DNA of 64,000 bases from Psoroptes ovis (taxonomy: Eukaryota > Arthropoda > Arachnida > Sarcoptiformes > Psoroptidae): NCBI GenBank assembly GCA_002943765.1, contig PQWQ01000018.1, positions 186,001 to 250,000 of the forward strand. Reading direction: 5' to 3'. The position numbers and the translations under genes were made by a program. A model generated the notes under the pieces. It did no database searches. It worked only from the letters and a program-made list of their open reading frames with translations, and was not told the DNA's origin. Positions 32,360 to 45,657 of this stretch are shown here, in pieces (within the stretch, counting starts at the first letter, position 1; every line of letters begins with the position of its first letter).

Positions 32360-32809
32360 TTGGTTTCAAAAGATAATGAGTCCTTATCACATGTCTATGA
32401 TTTAAAAGAGGAACTACAGTTATTACATACCGAACTTCTTTATGTATACAGCGAGATGGAAGAAATTCCTGCAAAGGAATTGGCCAAAGTTGAAAAGTAT
32501 ACGAATTTAATAAATACGAATATAAATGAAATTAAAAGGAACACAGAATCTAATGAAATGAATCAATCCACTCAATCAACTCAATTAGTAGTTCAATCAA
32601 ATTCTCTGGATTTCGGCGACAAAATTAAACTGCCAACATTTGACGGATCGCAAATGAACTGTCCTTGTTATAAACGAATAATATCCATATCGATGATAGG
32701 AAACTATAATATAGCCGAAGCAATCAAACTGACGAAATTACTATCATCCTTTCAAGGTGAATCCGAAAAATTATGCGTTAGTAGCATCAAATGTACCAGA
32801 CGGTATTGA
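32360..32809 (+). mobile_element. BEL/Pao-type gag remnant
   Basis: A 149-codon frame with a coiled-coil-like N-terminal part (ELQLLHTELLYVYSEMEEI) followed by KLPTFDGSQMN and KLLSSFQGES. This is the pattern of the BEL/Pao gag domain (LP.F.G....W...K..YL...L.GEA). The conserved Trp after FDG is replaced by Cys-Pro-Cys and the frame ends abruptly, so it is a decayed fragment. LTRs were not recognised. The flank at 32185-32300, with TATAAAAG at 32212, might be old LTR sequence. Confidence 0.55.
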
Positions 32810-32958
32810 TAGATTGATTAAGAAGATCTCATCAAAATTCTGTATCCGAATGGTGAATACAAGTAAATTACTCGGTTTACAATATTACCATTAATATAAA
32901 TGAATCATGGTTTTTCATCATGAGTGAGTCTTTAAACCTTTTGTATTTATCCTGTTAA

Positions 32959-33216
32959 ACAAGACCCTATATCTCACTTACGGCGTCGGTATTGGCTAGA
33001 TTTATGAATGAACCAACTGAAATTCATGTGAGAATGCTAATGCTAACGAAAATGTCACCGCGACTAAGACAGGTACGCTTAAAATTTCTCATGATAAAAG
33101 ATTATTTCAAGAAAGAATTCTCGATCAAATATATTGAAACGAATCAACAATTTGCAGACCTATTAACAAAGCAAATCGGGGGGAGTATTGAAAATGAGTC
33201 ATTAAAAAAATTTTGA
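32959..33216 (+). mobile_element. Ty1/copia remnant, RT end plus RNase H tail
   Basis: In one frame this reads TRPYISLTASVLARFMNEPT, the conserved end of the copia reverse transcriptase (TRPD..Y.VS.L.RFM..PT..H). Then, after a gap, it reads SIKYIETNQQFADLLTKQIGG, the RNase H C-terminus (Y..T..Q.AD.LTK). The middle of RNase H is missing. A polypurine tract GGGGGGAG at 33178-33185 followed by TATTG marks the probable start of the 3' LTR. A stop (TAA) precedes the TRP motif. Confidence 0.7.
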
Positions 33217-33537
33217 TAAATGAATCAACGATAAAATTGGTACACAAAAGCTTAAAAATTTGTTTTATGATTGCTGCTGCAGTTTTATATTTAAAAACAC
33301 ACACACATTAACATCAACATGTTATTTATTTGATACACAATACACAAGCAATCATTATTTTTATAATTAAATGAAAATATCGAAATAGATAAGCCTCAAA
33401 ATAAAGAAACGCCACCACAATTTAGTGAATTAAATTTGAATTGATTGCTTTCATCGAAACATTCGCAATAATTGACGGCGACTATTTTAAGACATGAAAA
33501 AAATATGAAAAATTTCATCTAAAACCCGAATCGAAAC
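33217..33537. other. Possible copia LTR relic and spacer
   Basis: Follows the copia polypurine tract, so it may contain the decayed 3' LTR. It includes a short CA run (33298-33308) and no open frame. It ends at the stop codon of the copy B gene. No matching 5' LTR was found by eye. Confidence 0.3.
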
Positions 33538-34751
33538 TTACTCATTATCCAAATGTTTTGACCAATCATAAGATGTTTTTTCAAATTCTTTGATAAATTG
33601 CTTGAAATTTCTTGTAGTAGATTCTGAATTAGAATGAAATAAAAATAGCTGGGCAATTTTGGTAGTAAATTCGATCACTAATTCAAGATAATATTCAGGA
33701 TTGGTCGAATGATTTTCCAACAATATTTTACCGACACTAATTAAATCATTTAAATTGCTAAATTTATTTTTGTGAAATAACTCTATCAATAAATTTATAA
33801 AGCCGCGATAGATATTACGAGATCCAATTTTCTTTGCCTCGAATGAATCCACCAATAATTGTTTGATCTTTTCATCAAGACATTTATTAATTTTTACTTG
33901 CTGTTCTCGGAAATTTTTAATATCCCCATAAACACCATTTTTAATGTGATTAATTGCCCAGTCTTTGATGAATAAATTTGCTTTCGAAATTCGTAATTGT
34001 GTCGCCATTTTCACAACGGGTATGATTAAGTGGGCAATATCGAAATCTTCATGCTTCAAGCATATCAATTTCAAAACATGATCGAATAATTCGAGGCGAT
34101 CATCATAATCGAATTCTTTTTTCAATTGAATGGCGAATTTTTCAATTTTTCGAATCAAAGTATAGGAATTTTCATTGTGATATGAATGGAAAAAATTATC
34201 AAGTTTGATTTTCCAATCATCTAAGGGGTTGGATAAAATTTTGTCCGCATTATCTTCATAATCATCTTTTTTTTCATTAAGCATTCGATGGTCATCAGTA
34301 TAAATATCTTCAAGTGACCTCCTTCGCGATAAACGTGGCATAAGAAACGGGGCTGATTCAATATCTGATTTCCTCGGCTGTGGCGGATCATTTCTGACGG
34401 CTGGTGCCAATGTTGGTGGTCTATATGAGACTTATAAATCATGACGAAGATAAAATATGACACCGAAAAAAAAATGCAAAACATACCCATTTCTTCATAT
34501 CTTTCTTCGATCATTTTTTTAAATTCAAGTATTTTTCGTCGCATTTGCAGCATCAGGTCATGTAATTCAGTTTTTCTTTGCTTATTGACCAATGGAAATA
34601 ATTTTTCGAATTTTCCTTCGACTTTGAAAACTTTCTTTTTTTGATCATTAAAATTTTTCGACTCATCCAATTCAATTTCAAGTTGATCGCAATTGTTTAC
34701 CAAATTCAGCACGTGGATTTCCAGATTGAATTTGTTGGATTTTTTCGCCAT
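33538..34751 (-). CDS. Unrecognised 385-aa helical protein (copy B), two exons
   Basis: I do not recognise this family. Exon 1 is 34751-34487 and exon 2 is 34430-33538. The intron (56 bases) uses GTATGT and the acceptor TTATAAG; the nearer ATATAG would break the frame. Residues 1-88 are a charged helical region (FNLEIHVLNLVNNCDQLEIE ... RRKILEFKKMIEERYEEM). Residues 89-150 are Pro/Arg/Ser-rich and look disordered. Residues 150-385 are rich in leucine and aromatic helices and could form a helical-repeat fold. No signal peptide or membrane segment is present. The diverged tandem copy A lies 2.8 kb to the left. Host gene or mobile-element passenger cannot be decided; the surroundings are full of transposon remnants. 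Confidence 0.7.
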
Positions 34752-35018
34752 TTTTAGATTAAATCAGCTGGATTTTAAAGCGAAAAGAAAAGAAAAATTC
34801 ACATTCAAATCAAAATCGAAATAAAATTTTAAATTCGAGCTTTAGTGAGTGAACGTGTCCTTTTATAATCAATGATCAAAGGGGAAGTTGTTCAAATCAA
34901 ATTCGAAGTAATAAAATTCGAGTTCAAAAAAACAAATTCGAAAACACATCATCACTATTTTCACATTCATAGTTCAAGTTTTTTTGGTCGATTTATCGCG
35001 CTATTTCAACTTGATGGA
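34187..35018. repeat. Segmental duplication, copy B unit
   Basis: About 830 bases matching 29096-29342 plus 31583-32178 once the transposons are removed. They are in the same orientation, with scattered substitutions and small indels (roughly 85-90% alike by eye). The unit includes part of exon 2, the intron, exon 1 and about 270 bases of upstream sequence. Similarity ends at ATGGAAATCTT in both copies (32178 and 35018). Confidence 0.85.
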
Positions 35019-35282
35019 AATCTTTTTAAAAATCAAATTATAATCAGCGACGAACAAGGCATTGTGTCATCATGATGATTTCTGAGCATTTCTTACAAGA
35101 CATTCTGCTTATACCGGAGTACGGAGCTCGAAAATTTCACGGATACTTCAAAGTCAATGTTAGCACACAGTCTGTTAGCATGTTTTAATCGTTGAATCTT
35201 TCAATTCTAATCTCAATTTTTTTAAACATAAAATTTTCAATTTTAATGATTAATCATTGATTAATCAATTATTTAATCAATG

Positions 35283-36107
35283 TTAAACGTAAACAATATC
35301 AGATTCTGGTAATAAAATTAATTGTTGTTCTTGTGTTTGTAGCTGATTCAAATCATTATCATCGCTACAACAGCAGCAACGATAGCAACATTTACTGAAT
35401 GTCTTCATAAAACGATCATATAAATTATCACAACAACCAATCAATATGATTAATAAACATTTCCAAATGAGCAAAAATGTAATGAATAAATCAATTAAAT
35501 AAATCATATTTTTTGTTTGATATAATTCAATCAAAATAAATAGAAAATATGTAACAATTGGTATCGTGTATAATATGATACCGAACCATAAATCAAATAT
35601 AATCATTAATAAACCAAATGAATTAATTATGATTAAACAATAACAATAAAATCGATATGATGATGATGATGATGATATTGATTGAATATGTTTCGTTTTA
35701 TCGAAAAAATTGATAAAAATTTGATTTATCGATTCATGATCGGTGGTCATTGTTATGTCAGCCGGTATTGTAGCCATTGTCGTTATCGTCATTGTTTGAT
35801 CATCATTATTCATAAAAAATGATTTTTCATCGGCCAATGATTGTTGATTTTTTCGGCTAAAAAAATCAATAAGATTATCATTTTTAAACAATAACAATTC
35901 CAATAATTTTTGATCTGGATTCATTAAATATAATATGCCAATATATATGATTGAACCTTGTAACAATGTCAAAGAGCATTTACGACCCATACAGGTACTG
36001 ATGCACATTTTTTTTCTCTTCGATTTCTGGATTTGATCTGATTTGATCGAAATCAAATTTGGCTCAAATTCAGAACAAAATTCTGAATTAAAACACAGAA
36101 ACTTCAT
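35283..36107 (-). CDS. Unrecognised multi-pass membrane protein
   Basis: Single-exon frame of 274 aa; I cannot name the family. From the N-terminus: a polar cytosolic-type segment, CMGRKCSLTLLQGSIIYIGI as possible first membrane helix (about 44-60), a long Thr/Met/Ile-rich loop (about 95-140) and three further hydrophobic helices (about 152-172, 175-195 and 203-223). A cysteine cluster (CCYRCCCC, near 243) probably palmitoylated follows, then a Gln-rich tail ending ESDIVYV. This four-helix layout with a late Cys cluster recalls small lysosomal/tetraspan proteins such as LAPTM, but no diagnostic motif is seen. The start could instead be one of the Mets near residues 34 or 40. The terminal VYV could act as a PDZ ligand. 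Confidence 0.6.
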   Translation of the reverse strand: MKFLCFNSEFCSEFEPNLISIKSDQIQKSKRKKMCISTCMGRKCSLTLLQGSIIYIGILYLMNPDQKLLELLLFKNDNLIDFFSRKNQQSLADEKSFFMNNDDQTMTITTMATIPADITMTTDHESINQIFINFFDKTKHIQSISSSSSSYRFYCYCLIIINSFGLLMIIFDLWFGIILYTIPIVTYFLFILIELYQTKNMIYLIDLFITFLLIWKCLLIILIGCCDNLYDRFMKTFSKCCYRCCCCSDDNDLNQLQTQEQQLILLPESDIVYV

Positions 36108-36179
36108 TCCATAATTAAATAAATGAATGAATTTGAAAATTCAAAAATCAGAATTTTTTGTTGTTTCATCGCTCTGATA

Positions 36180-36191
36180 CAAGATGGCTGC
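36180..36191 (+). promoter_or_regulatory. YY1-like motif upstream of the membrane protein gene
   Basis: CAAGATGGCTGC is one base from the YY1 consensus AAGATGGCGGC and lies about 75 bases upstream of the divergent start codon at 36107. YY1 sites near starts are common in animals. Binding is inferred. Confidence 0.35.
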
Positions 36192-39100
36192 ACTGGCTCC
36201 GTTGACTCCAAAAAACTACAAAAAATTGTGCCAAAAAGTTTTAAGAAAGTTCAGAAATCCATAGAATACAATGTATCTAATTGAGGACAAACAAATAAAG
36301 AAATGAACAAAATGAACCGGAAAAAACTGCATATAAACCTAAAACATTATAATCATCATCATCATCATCATCATATCGGATGATGATTATTTAAAGCAAT
36401 AGCAGCAATGGCGCTTATTCAAGCGTAAATCAAAGATTTTTGACAAAAACAATAAAGAAATAAATAAACAAATACATTAAGACCTTACATCAAAGATACA
36501 AATGTTTGAATAAAATTCATTCATTCACTGATTCATATTTGTAATTTTCGTGGTTAGTTTGGTTTCGTTGTCTTAATGTCAATCATTTTGAATCAATCAT
36601 TAAATAGCAGCAACGAGAGAGAGAGAGAAGATCCTGGAAATTTAGTTCAAATTTCATCGATGGCATCGATACGACCACCAACAATTGATGATCTCAATTT
36701 ATTCGCTTTTCTATTAGCGAATTGCAGATGATGATCAGGATCTTCAGAGGAAAAACTCTGAATCACGATGATTGGATCGAATGATTGAATGCAATGATTT
36801 ACAATATATTTCCATGATTCTGTATTTAAATTTCTTTGGATTCAAATGATCGGATATTGAATATTCGAGCAAAAACACATAAAGTATAATGCATTTCAAT
36901 CAAATTTCTGTTTTTTTGATTGTTTTCAATTTACCATAATGTTATTTTGTTGAATCGCTTTCGTTGCTTCTTAATATATGACTACAATAAAGATTTTAAT
37001 AGATGATGAAATTGAATATCGTAATCAAATATCTATGGTTTCATGATCTATGATCAAGTCTATGTGTTTTACACTCGGTCACTCAATGATTCATTGTGTT
37101 GCAAATTCATACGAAATATGTCTTGATTCATTGATTGAAACCTTGATGAAAATTTTTTTTTTTTTTTTTTTTGGAGAAAATTGACCCCGAATTCATCAAG
37201 ATAAATGCAAATGCAATCGTGATGGCAATCGTTTCACTATTTTCCGGTCGACAAAAAAGTTAATTTAAAAAATGATCAGACCAATTTTGGGCCATATTTC
37301 CAAGATGGCCTAAAATTTTCAGTGATTGCCTTTTGATTCGTTGATCGTGTTTTGATCATTGTTTTGTTTTCACTGATTTTCTGCAGAAGTTTTTTAACGG
37401 AATTCGCATGCATTGTGGAATGTAAAAATGCATGCATGTAAATTTTTGTTATGCAAATTTTTGCCATATTCAGCACTTTATGTCTTGTAGATTTCCCGAG
37501 ATCAATTGTTTTCGTGTACTTTTTTTTCATGAATTCTTATTTTGAATAATAATTTTGCTAAAGTTAAAATTCAATTTTTTGTGATACCATCATAACCCTT
37601 TACACTGTGTTTGCAATGATGAGCGCTTTATTAAGCGGCAAAATACACACAAAAATCAATACAAATTCAAATCAGAAACTTACCAGGAAAAATTCGAGAA
37701 AAATAACTAGCGATTCTTGAAGAGAATCTTTACAGCGTTGCGTTATTCAATTCAAACAAATAAATTGTCATTAAATGAATTTTAACACTCTCTAGGTTGT
37801 ATATGTCACAAAAAAAAATAAAAATTTAAATTAATTGAAATATTTCAAAACGTGTTGATTTGATAAAGTCAATTTGGTCAAAACTGACTAAGTATTTTGT
37901 ATTTCTTGTGTTCCGCTTTTATATATTGAGTTTTTGAAAAAAAGGTTTCTTGTCATAAAATAATTTTAGCAAATATTCAATATTATTGGTGTAATAAAAT
38001 GGGTTTTAAATTTTGGAATTAAGGTCTTATGAAATTATTTTCTTTGTTCTTCACCGACAAAATTATTCTTTGATCATATGGAATTATTCAAAATTCTCGG
38101 TCATAAAATCAAAAAATCTTTGTGAGAATAATTTCGCCGGTAAAGAAATTGTAAATGTTTACCATTAAGTTCAATTTTGTTTATTTTTTCCAGGTAAAAT
38201 AAATTTTATCGTCACATATATCCCATGTCTTGTTTTATGGCTGTAAATTCATTCATTTACAAAACTATAATTGGATTATTTTAAGTTTTTGTTTCATTCG
38301 TTATCTTGTTTTCGATTATCATTCGAATTTGTTTGAATATTAATTCTCTTGAGTACCAACACAAGAGTATCGATAATGACATGAATAGACAAAAGGATTG
38401 AGTTGTTGAGTCAATGGAAGTGATAAGAAAAAACCTCGAGGTTATCATTGAAGATCATCGATTCTTCAAATAAAATTTAAGCATAATTTTGATGGATTTC
38501 GATCCATGATGATCAATTAACAACCAAATCGATTCATGAAAAAAATATGAATTTGCTTATTAAGATAAAAAAAGTGGATTTGAAACGACTCATTCTGAGT
38601 TGAAAATGAAAATGATGATTGAAATTGACAGAAATTTAATCAACGTTGAAATCAATAACTGCTACATACTTTCAATACGAAAGATGGATAATTGAAAAAA
38701 TGAAAAATTAATTCAATGAACATTTTTGTTTCAATTTGCTTCGAGGTATTTCATTTTTCATTTCATTCATAGTTTCACAATGGTTCAAAATTCAAAATTA
38801 TTAATATTTTGATACATTTTTCATTTTTGGCTTTGAAGATATTTGATAATTTCTGCTAAATTTTTTCTGTTTTGACTAATTTTATTTTTGGCAAAAAAAT
38901 CAACCAGAAACCTTGGGTAAAATAAGAAAAAAGACCAATGAAAAATGCTTCTCATAGAAAAAATTATTTGATTTGAATATATTGAATACATGCCATACAG
39001 ACTAATGATACTGATGAAACAAATGTTCAAGACATTTGATCATCAAAAAAGAAATATATGGATATTGAAAAAATAAATGTCTTTGTTTCATAGCTATTTG

Positions 39101-39574
39101 GATCAAGAAATTGAAAAAAAATAAATAAATGGAAAATGATTATCATCAATCCATTTTCTATTTAAAATATAAAATGAATCTGCAAATGAATGCATGCATA
39201 AACATTATAGCGAATACATACAATCTACTATGTGTGTGTATTCAATGAGAATAATGATTTGAATGATTTTTCATTTTGTATTCGTTCTTTTTTTTTCTCG
39301 CCATTTTTATGTCAGCAATCAGGGGAAAAAAACAATGCGAAATTCATTCACATCACAAATGATTACTATTCATTCATTGTTTTTTGCAATTCATTGATGT
39401 GTGTGTGTGTGTGCTGGACATTTGTATTTGTGATTATTATTATTATTATTATTTGTTGGGTTTTTTGTTTGTTTGTTTTTGTCTGAAATAATAACCAAAC
39501 AGAAAAACAGTAATAATGAAAATAACAAGCATTCAATTATCAATTGTCATCATTGTTGTTTTATCATTATTTTT

Positions 39575-39575
<1 letters not shown>

Positions 39576-39620
<45 letters not shown>

Positions 39621-39630
39621 CAACAACAAC
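39576..39630. repeat. TAA/CAA microsatellite
   Basis: About 14 TAA units followed by CAA units, with a second TAA tract at 39652-39674. GT repeats lie at 39395-39412. Confidence 0.9.
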
Positions 39631-39638
39631 AGCAAGAC

Positions 39639-39674
<36 letters not shown>

Positions 39675-42026
39675 GTAATCATGAAACAAAACATGAATAT
39701 TTTTTCTTTTCGCTTTTGTTTTGTTTTGATTACATTTTCATTTCATCAAAAATAATAGCAATGAATTATACATAAATTCATTGATATAAAAATATAAATA
39801 ATAAATACAAACACACATACACATAGATATCAAATGATTACAAATGTTGCGTTTGATTTTTTTTTCATTGCTTTCTTTGGTTTCTTCTCGGGTTCCGTTA
39901 CATTTTTGATTTTCTGGTTTTCACCATTCGTCAAGATAAATAACAATGCAGAGGTTTTCGATTGTGAATGATTGGAATGAAATGTAAAACAAAAAAAAAA
40001 ATAATGCCAAAACGAATCGTCAAATATCAAATCATTCATTTGTAATTTTTCTTTCTTTTTGGTTTTCTTTGGTGAATGGTTTCTGATTTCGCAAACCGAA
40101 TCAAAAAAATCAAAGAAGAAAAAAAATGATGATGGTAAATATAATGAAATTCGGATCAAAATGTGCATGATTTTTTGTTTTTGATTATTTTTGACAATTT
40201 CTTTCAATTTTTTTTCTTGGTGCAATTTTTTTCTTAATATTAATTCTTTTCTTTGTTTTTTCTTGATGGCAAAAATAAATCTTCAATTGTTGAATATATT
40301 AAAAAACAGCAAAATGAATGAATGAAGAATGAACGATACAAATTTTTTTCATTCTTATTTTATTAATGATTGATCGATAAGAATTCAATCTGTAAATCGA
40401 GAAAAAAAATAAATAAATAGAAATCTATTTTTCTATTATTATTATTATTCAACAATCAATCAGACAACCGATCATATCATATCATATTATTTTGATACAT
40501 TACCATTATTTTTGATGTATTCAATCATTCAAAATGATCCCGAAAAAAAAAATGTATGAAAATCGTGATTCAGATCGTTTATGATTATTCATTTATTTTT
40601 TATTTATTTATTATTTCAAATTCAATCCTATTCAATTTTCAAATGGAATATTCATTATTTGATATTTTTTTTTCTTTTTTCTTATTCTTTTGTCCAATGA
40701 AATCGATTCGTTTTTATTTTCGATATTTTTTTTCATGAAATATCATATTCAATGACCCGATTCTTCGATGATAATAATAATAAAAATGGAATAAAAAAAT
40801 TTCCAATGGAGAACATATACATGAAGAGAAATAAATAAAACATCATCTAATTTATAAATCTAAACACACAAACACAGTAAACAAAATGAGATGGAGAGAG
40901 AGAAAAAAAAAGTTATTTTAGTTTAGTTTTTTTCTTTTTGTTAAGAAAATGAAAATAATAATAATAATAATCATAATAAATTCTTACCCATTATTCTTCC
41001 TACTACTTCTCATATATCTTATTTCAATTTCAATCGATGATGATAGAATATAGCAAATGAATAAAAACTTTTAATCAAAATAAGAAAATTGAGAAAAAGG
41101 ACATTCAGAATTTTTATATTTTTTTTCCTTGAATCAATGTTGATTATTCGATTATTTTTGTTTCTATTTAAAAGGATATGAAAAATAGGAAAATATAATA
41201 AAATTCAATCAAATATTTGTCAAATTTGTTGTTGTTGTTGCTGTTGTTGCTATTATTTTTGTTTGACTTTAATATTAAATTCAAAGTTTTTGCCAGAATT
41301 TTTTTTATATTGCACTGGTTTTGAATTGAATGAGCGAAAAAAAAATTCCATGAAATTTCATTCAAATTTCATTGGTTAATTTTTTTTGGATGATAATAAA
41401 TAACTGTATTGCAGGTACCTTTCAATCGTCAACATTTTTTGTCAACATTTTGGAATTCGCATTCAATTCTTTTCATATGAGATTTAATCTGATTTAATTT
41501 TTGTCGATTGTGTTGTTGTTGTTGTTGATGAAGAAAAAACTTTAAAACTATGCGAAAGAAAAAAAAATTGAGAGAATTACAAAATCAGTTATCAATAAAA
41601 TAACTTGAAACATGCATAAATTGATGCAAATACACTAATTGGATGCGAAAGAATGGAACAAAAACAGAATGCTGATGGGAATTTTTTTTTCGTTTGTTCG
41701 GGTGACAATTTTTTCATACACTGAATTTTTTTTTTTTTTTAAATTGATCATATTTCATTAAATTTTCAATATATATTAATTATGATTAATTATTGTGATG
41801 AAATTTTTTTTACAGCTCTTCACGATGATAGAAAAAAAATTCATCGTTTTTGCACAAAAAATATGATGAATATTGGGACAAAAATAAAATAAAGGGTTAA
41901 TGTTTTTGTTGAATATTGCATATGTGCGTGCATTCCATGAGAAAGAGAGAGAGGAGAGAAAATGAAATTTCACTGAAAAAAAAAGATTAATCATTGAATT
42001 ATATTTCTATTTTTGGGAGTGTTGAA

Positions 42027-42051
42027 TTTTTTTTTTTTTTTTTTTTTTTTT
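42027..42051. repeat. Poly-T tract (about 25 T)
   Basis: One of several long homopolymers in the gene desert; others are at 37153-37172 and 44502-44523. They could be old retrotransposon tails or slippage products. Confidence 0.85.
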
Positions 42052-43060
42052 GAAACGAGTAAAAATTTTGGATCAATGAATGTTTATACTTATTATTATT
42101 TTTTGCTTTTGAATTTTTTTTTTTGTCGGAATTTATTCATTTTCCATTAAATTCATTATTTTTATTATCATTATTATTACTTGGTTCCGCATCAATTGTA
42201 ATGATTTTTCATTTTCTCATTCCCCAATCTTATTCGAAAGATGCTTTATATTTTCATTCATTTTTTTTTTGCCATTTTATGACAAATAAATTCTTAACTT
42301 GAAAAAATTTAAACATCATTGTTGATTATATAATTATGTTGTATGCTACTACCCTGATGCAGAAAAAAAATTTTTTTTCAGTCCATCAAAGAAGCAAAAT
42401 TGCCGAATTTTTTTCATTTATTTTAGTATCATTATTGATGATGATGATGATGATGATGACCGATATATTTTGTTCGGATATTTCACAAATAAAAATATAA
42501 TGAAAGAATTTTTTTTTCTTCTTGACAAAATTGAATCAGTTATACGATGGAAAAAAATGATGAAAAAATAGTTTGCATCATTTCACATTTTTTGTTGTTG
42601 TTGTTGTTGTCGTTTTCTCTTCTATGGCATCGTATCGTATCAAAGTTATAATTATGATGATGATGATGATGATGATTATGATTAATTACTATTGACAAAA
42701 AAGCTAAGCAAAAAAATGGTAAATGAAGAAATAAAATGAATCAAAAGTAAACATTGATTCTATTTTATCATTTTTGATATATTTGGAATTTTTTTTTTTT
42801 TTGTTTCGTTTCGTTTCATTTGCGAATAATAAATGTACCAAAACATATAATGATAATGTCTAATATGACAAGATATACAAAATTGTAATTTTTTGTTTTT
42901 TTTTTTTTTGGCTGATGTTGTTTGTGTAATCTTTTTTGTAATGTTTTCTATTTCATTTATATGTATTCTTTAAATTTTTTCAAATATAATTTTAAAGCAG
43001 AAACTGAGCAAATGATTTGAGATTTCATTTTTTTTATATTTGTTTTTTGGTCCGGCATTT

Positions 43061-43130
43061 GAATGATGATGATGATGGTGGTGATGATGATGAAGAAGAT
43101 GATGGTGATGACGACGACAATGATAATGAC
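43061..43130. repeat. GAT-rich interrupted microsatellite
   Basis: GAT/GGT/GAA/GAC triplets over about 70 bases. Pure GAT runs also occur at 42436-42460 and 42655-42675. Confidence 0.85.
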
Positions 43131-45110
43131 ACAAATTTTTGTTGTTATATTTTTTTTTATTTTATTTTAATGCTTTTTTTGAAATGTAATCTGTAAATTT
43201 TATTTCGCATCCATGATCATTAATGATTGTAATGCTTGTGTTGTGTGCAATTTCGTTGAGTTGAGTTGATATGTGTATCAGATAAAAAAAAAGAATGGGC
43301 GCAAACAAGACGGTGTATGACAAAATTTCATTTTATTTTGATTATACATTTGATGATTAAATAATAAAATGGTCAAATTTTATGTTAAGTATTTCAACTG
43401 GAAAATTGACAATTAATTTTTTTTTTTTTTTTGCATCATACAAACATGAAAATTTTGAATTTAATCATCACTTATTGTAATGAAGGTGAAAAAAAATTCT
43501 ATTATTTGATTTGTTCGTTTGTTTGTTATCATTATCACATTTTAATTAATTAAATTTTTTTTTCTTCCCTATTTTGACTCTTTAATTTATTTATTTTTTC
43601 ATTCATTCATTTCATTTCATGAATTATTTTTAATTATGCACAAATGAAATTTCATAATTTTTATAACAACATATTCATCATCATCATCACTTTCATTATC
43701 TAATGATATCGTTTCGTTTTTCATTTCATAATGTTTGTTACACAAACAAAAATAAATTTAACCATAATAAAAATTATGAATCATTTCATTTCATTTTTGG
43801 TTTTGAATTGAAAATGATTGCAAAAGAAAAATGGATTCAAACAGGAAAACAACATGAAAAAATGAAGGCAAATAAAATGAAAATGCCTAAACATATTGCT
43901 TACTTGCAAGTTGATTCTTGATTTTTATTTTTTTTCGAATGATTAATCGTTCAGGAATTAGATTTTTTTTGATTTCATTTTTATTTCAGTTCAATTTATT
44001 ATTATTCCATTCTATTTGACATTGATGTGACGTGAAAATAGTAAAGTAAACAAATGACAGTAGTCCTAAGGTCAATTATTTGGACCCTGGGATCTTGATT
44101 TTTCGCAGATTCAAGCAAAATCGAATGTTTTTCTCGCAATCGGAAAACACTAACATTCGATTCGCCAACTATTTCGACACAACTCTTTGCTACTTTTTGT
44201 TTTGGTCAATCCAAATAAGTTTATATTTTAAGGCGCGAAAATTCATAAAAAAAATTGAGAAAAAAGATTAAAAGTAAAAAAATACATAAATTTTTATTTA
44301 TTTTCATCATCGTCATCATCATTATTATCATCTATTATGAACAATGAAAATTTATTAACAAAAATAATGACCAAAATATCATTTTTTCCAATATTTTCCG
44401 CTCATTCATTATCATTATTAATCCATTTCGGCTATCATTTTTTCGTTTGTTTTAATTTTCGCAACAAACAAACTAAAATCTTTATTATTATCATTATTTT
44501 GTTTTTTTTTTTTTTTTTTTTTTGAGTTATTTTTGAAAATTTATTGCTCAACAAAAAAGAAAATAACAGCAACAACAACAAATAAGAGGAAGAATCGCAA
44601 AATCCATAGCAAAATATCAATAATAAACAAAATAATAATAATGAAGATAATACATTTAAAAGGTACTGAGTAACAAAATAAAAAATAATTTGGTCCATAA
44701 TTAACCATTATTATTATTCTTTGTTTATTTGCTTATTTATATTTATTTTAGATTTTCATTGAAATCGCTATTGTTATTTTCTGGCTCCCCTTAAAGAATT
44801 TATGGGAGAAAATTTTCAAAATTTATTATCCATTATTCAATATTATCATTATAATTATTATTATTGCTTTGTTTTGCATCAAGAAATGAGCCTAAAAATA
44901 AATATTATTATTATGAAAATCAAATACAAAAGTTCAAAGTAAAGAATAATGATTATAATTATCATAATAATCAATGTATCAATTGTCATATCGATTAATC
45001 GATGAATCGGATATACCAAAATTAAATCAAAGAATTAATGAAACAAACTGAATGTGGATGAATTTTCAATAATAGAATTTACCGATTGAATAAATCAAAG
45101 ATAAAATTTC

Positions 45111-45196
45111 GGGTTATCCGATAAGTTTTCCACTGTAAAATCAATGGAATCAATCAGAATATCGATTGAAAATCGGCGCCAACTTATCGAACGACT
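45111..45196. mobile_element. Short inverted-repeat element, mariner-like MITE copy 1
   Basis: Left end GGGTTATCCGATAAGTTT (45111) and right end GGCGCCAACTTATCGAACGAC (to 45195) are imperfect inverted repeats around about 45 AT-rich bases. It resembles the elements at 51966, 60871 and 62738 (GGTTGTCCGAAAAGTTC type ends). Confidence 0.5.
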
Positions 45197-45450
45197 CAAC
45201 GATTCACTGTTGATCAAAAGAAATAACCAATTTTCAGATAATCAAACAAGAATTAATTAATAATAATGTGAATATCATATTTTGGAAATGAAATTTAGGA
45301 ATAATTTTGTTAAATATAAGCTGTAACAATGATAATAATGATGATAATATTCAGTATTCAATTTACAATTTATAGCACAAAATACAATACAAAAGCAACA
45401 ACAACTAGATAAGTAAAAAAAGTTTGATTAAATTTTAATAAATTGTTCAT

Positions 45451-45657
45451 TTAATAATAATAATAATAACAATAATAATAATCATTATCATTATCATCAT
45501 CATCATCATCATTGTTATTATCATTATCAATGGTTTATAATCATTATTATTATTATTATTATTATAATCATTGTTATTGTTATGATTATAATTTTCATTA
45601 TCTTCATTATTATTATTTTTGTTATTAATATTAAATATTATTATTATTATTATTATC
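45451..45657. repeat. Compound AAT/ATC/ATT microsatellite
   Basis: About 200 bases made almost wholly of interrupted AAT, CAT and ATT triplets, on both strands readable as Asn/Ile-rich peptides with no meaning. Confidence 0.9.

Noticed and set aside
39830..40225. 131-codon minus-strand frame in the gene desert
   Set aside because: Composition is Lys/Phe/Ser-rich from A/T tracts, with no domain, signal or partner exon.
37147..44523. Poly-T runs as evidence of retrogene insertions
   Set aside because: No coding or RNA-like sequence adjoins the runs, and homopolymers are common throughout this AT-rich region.
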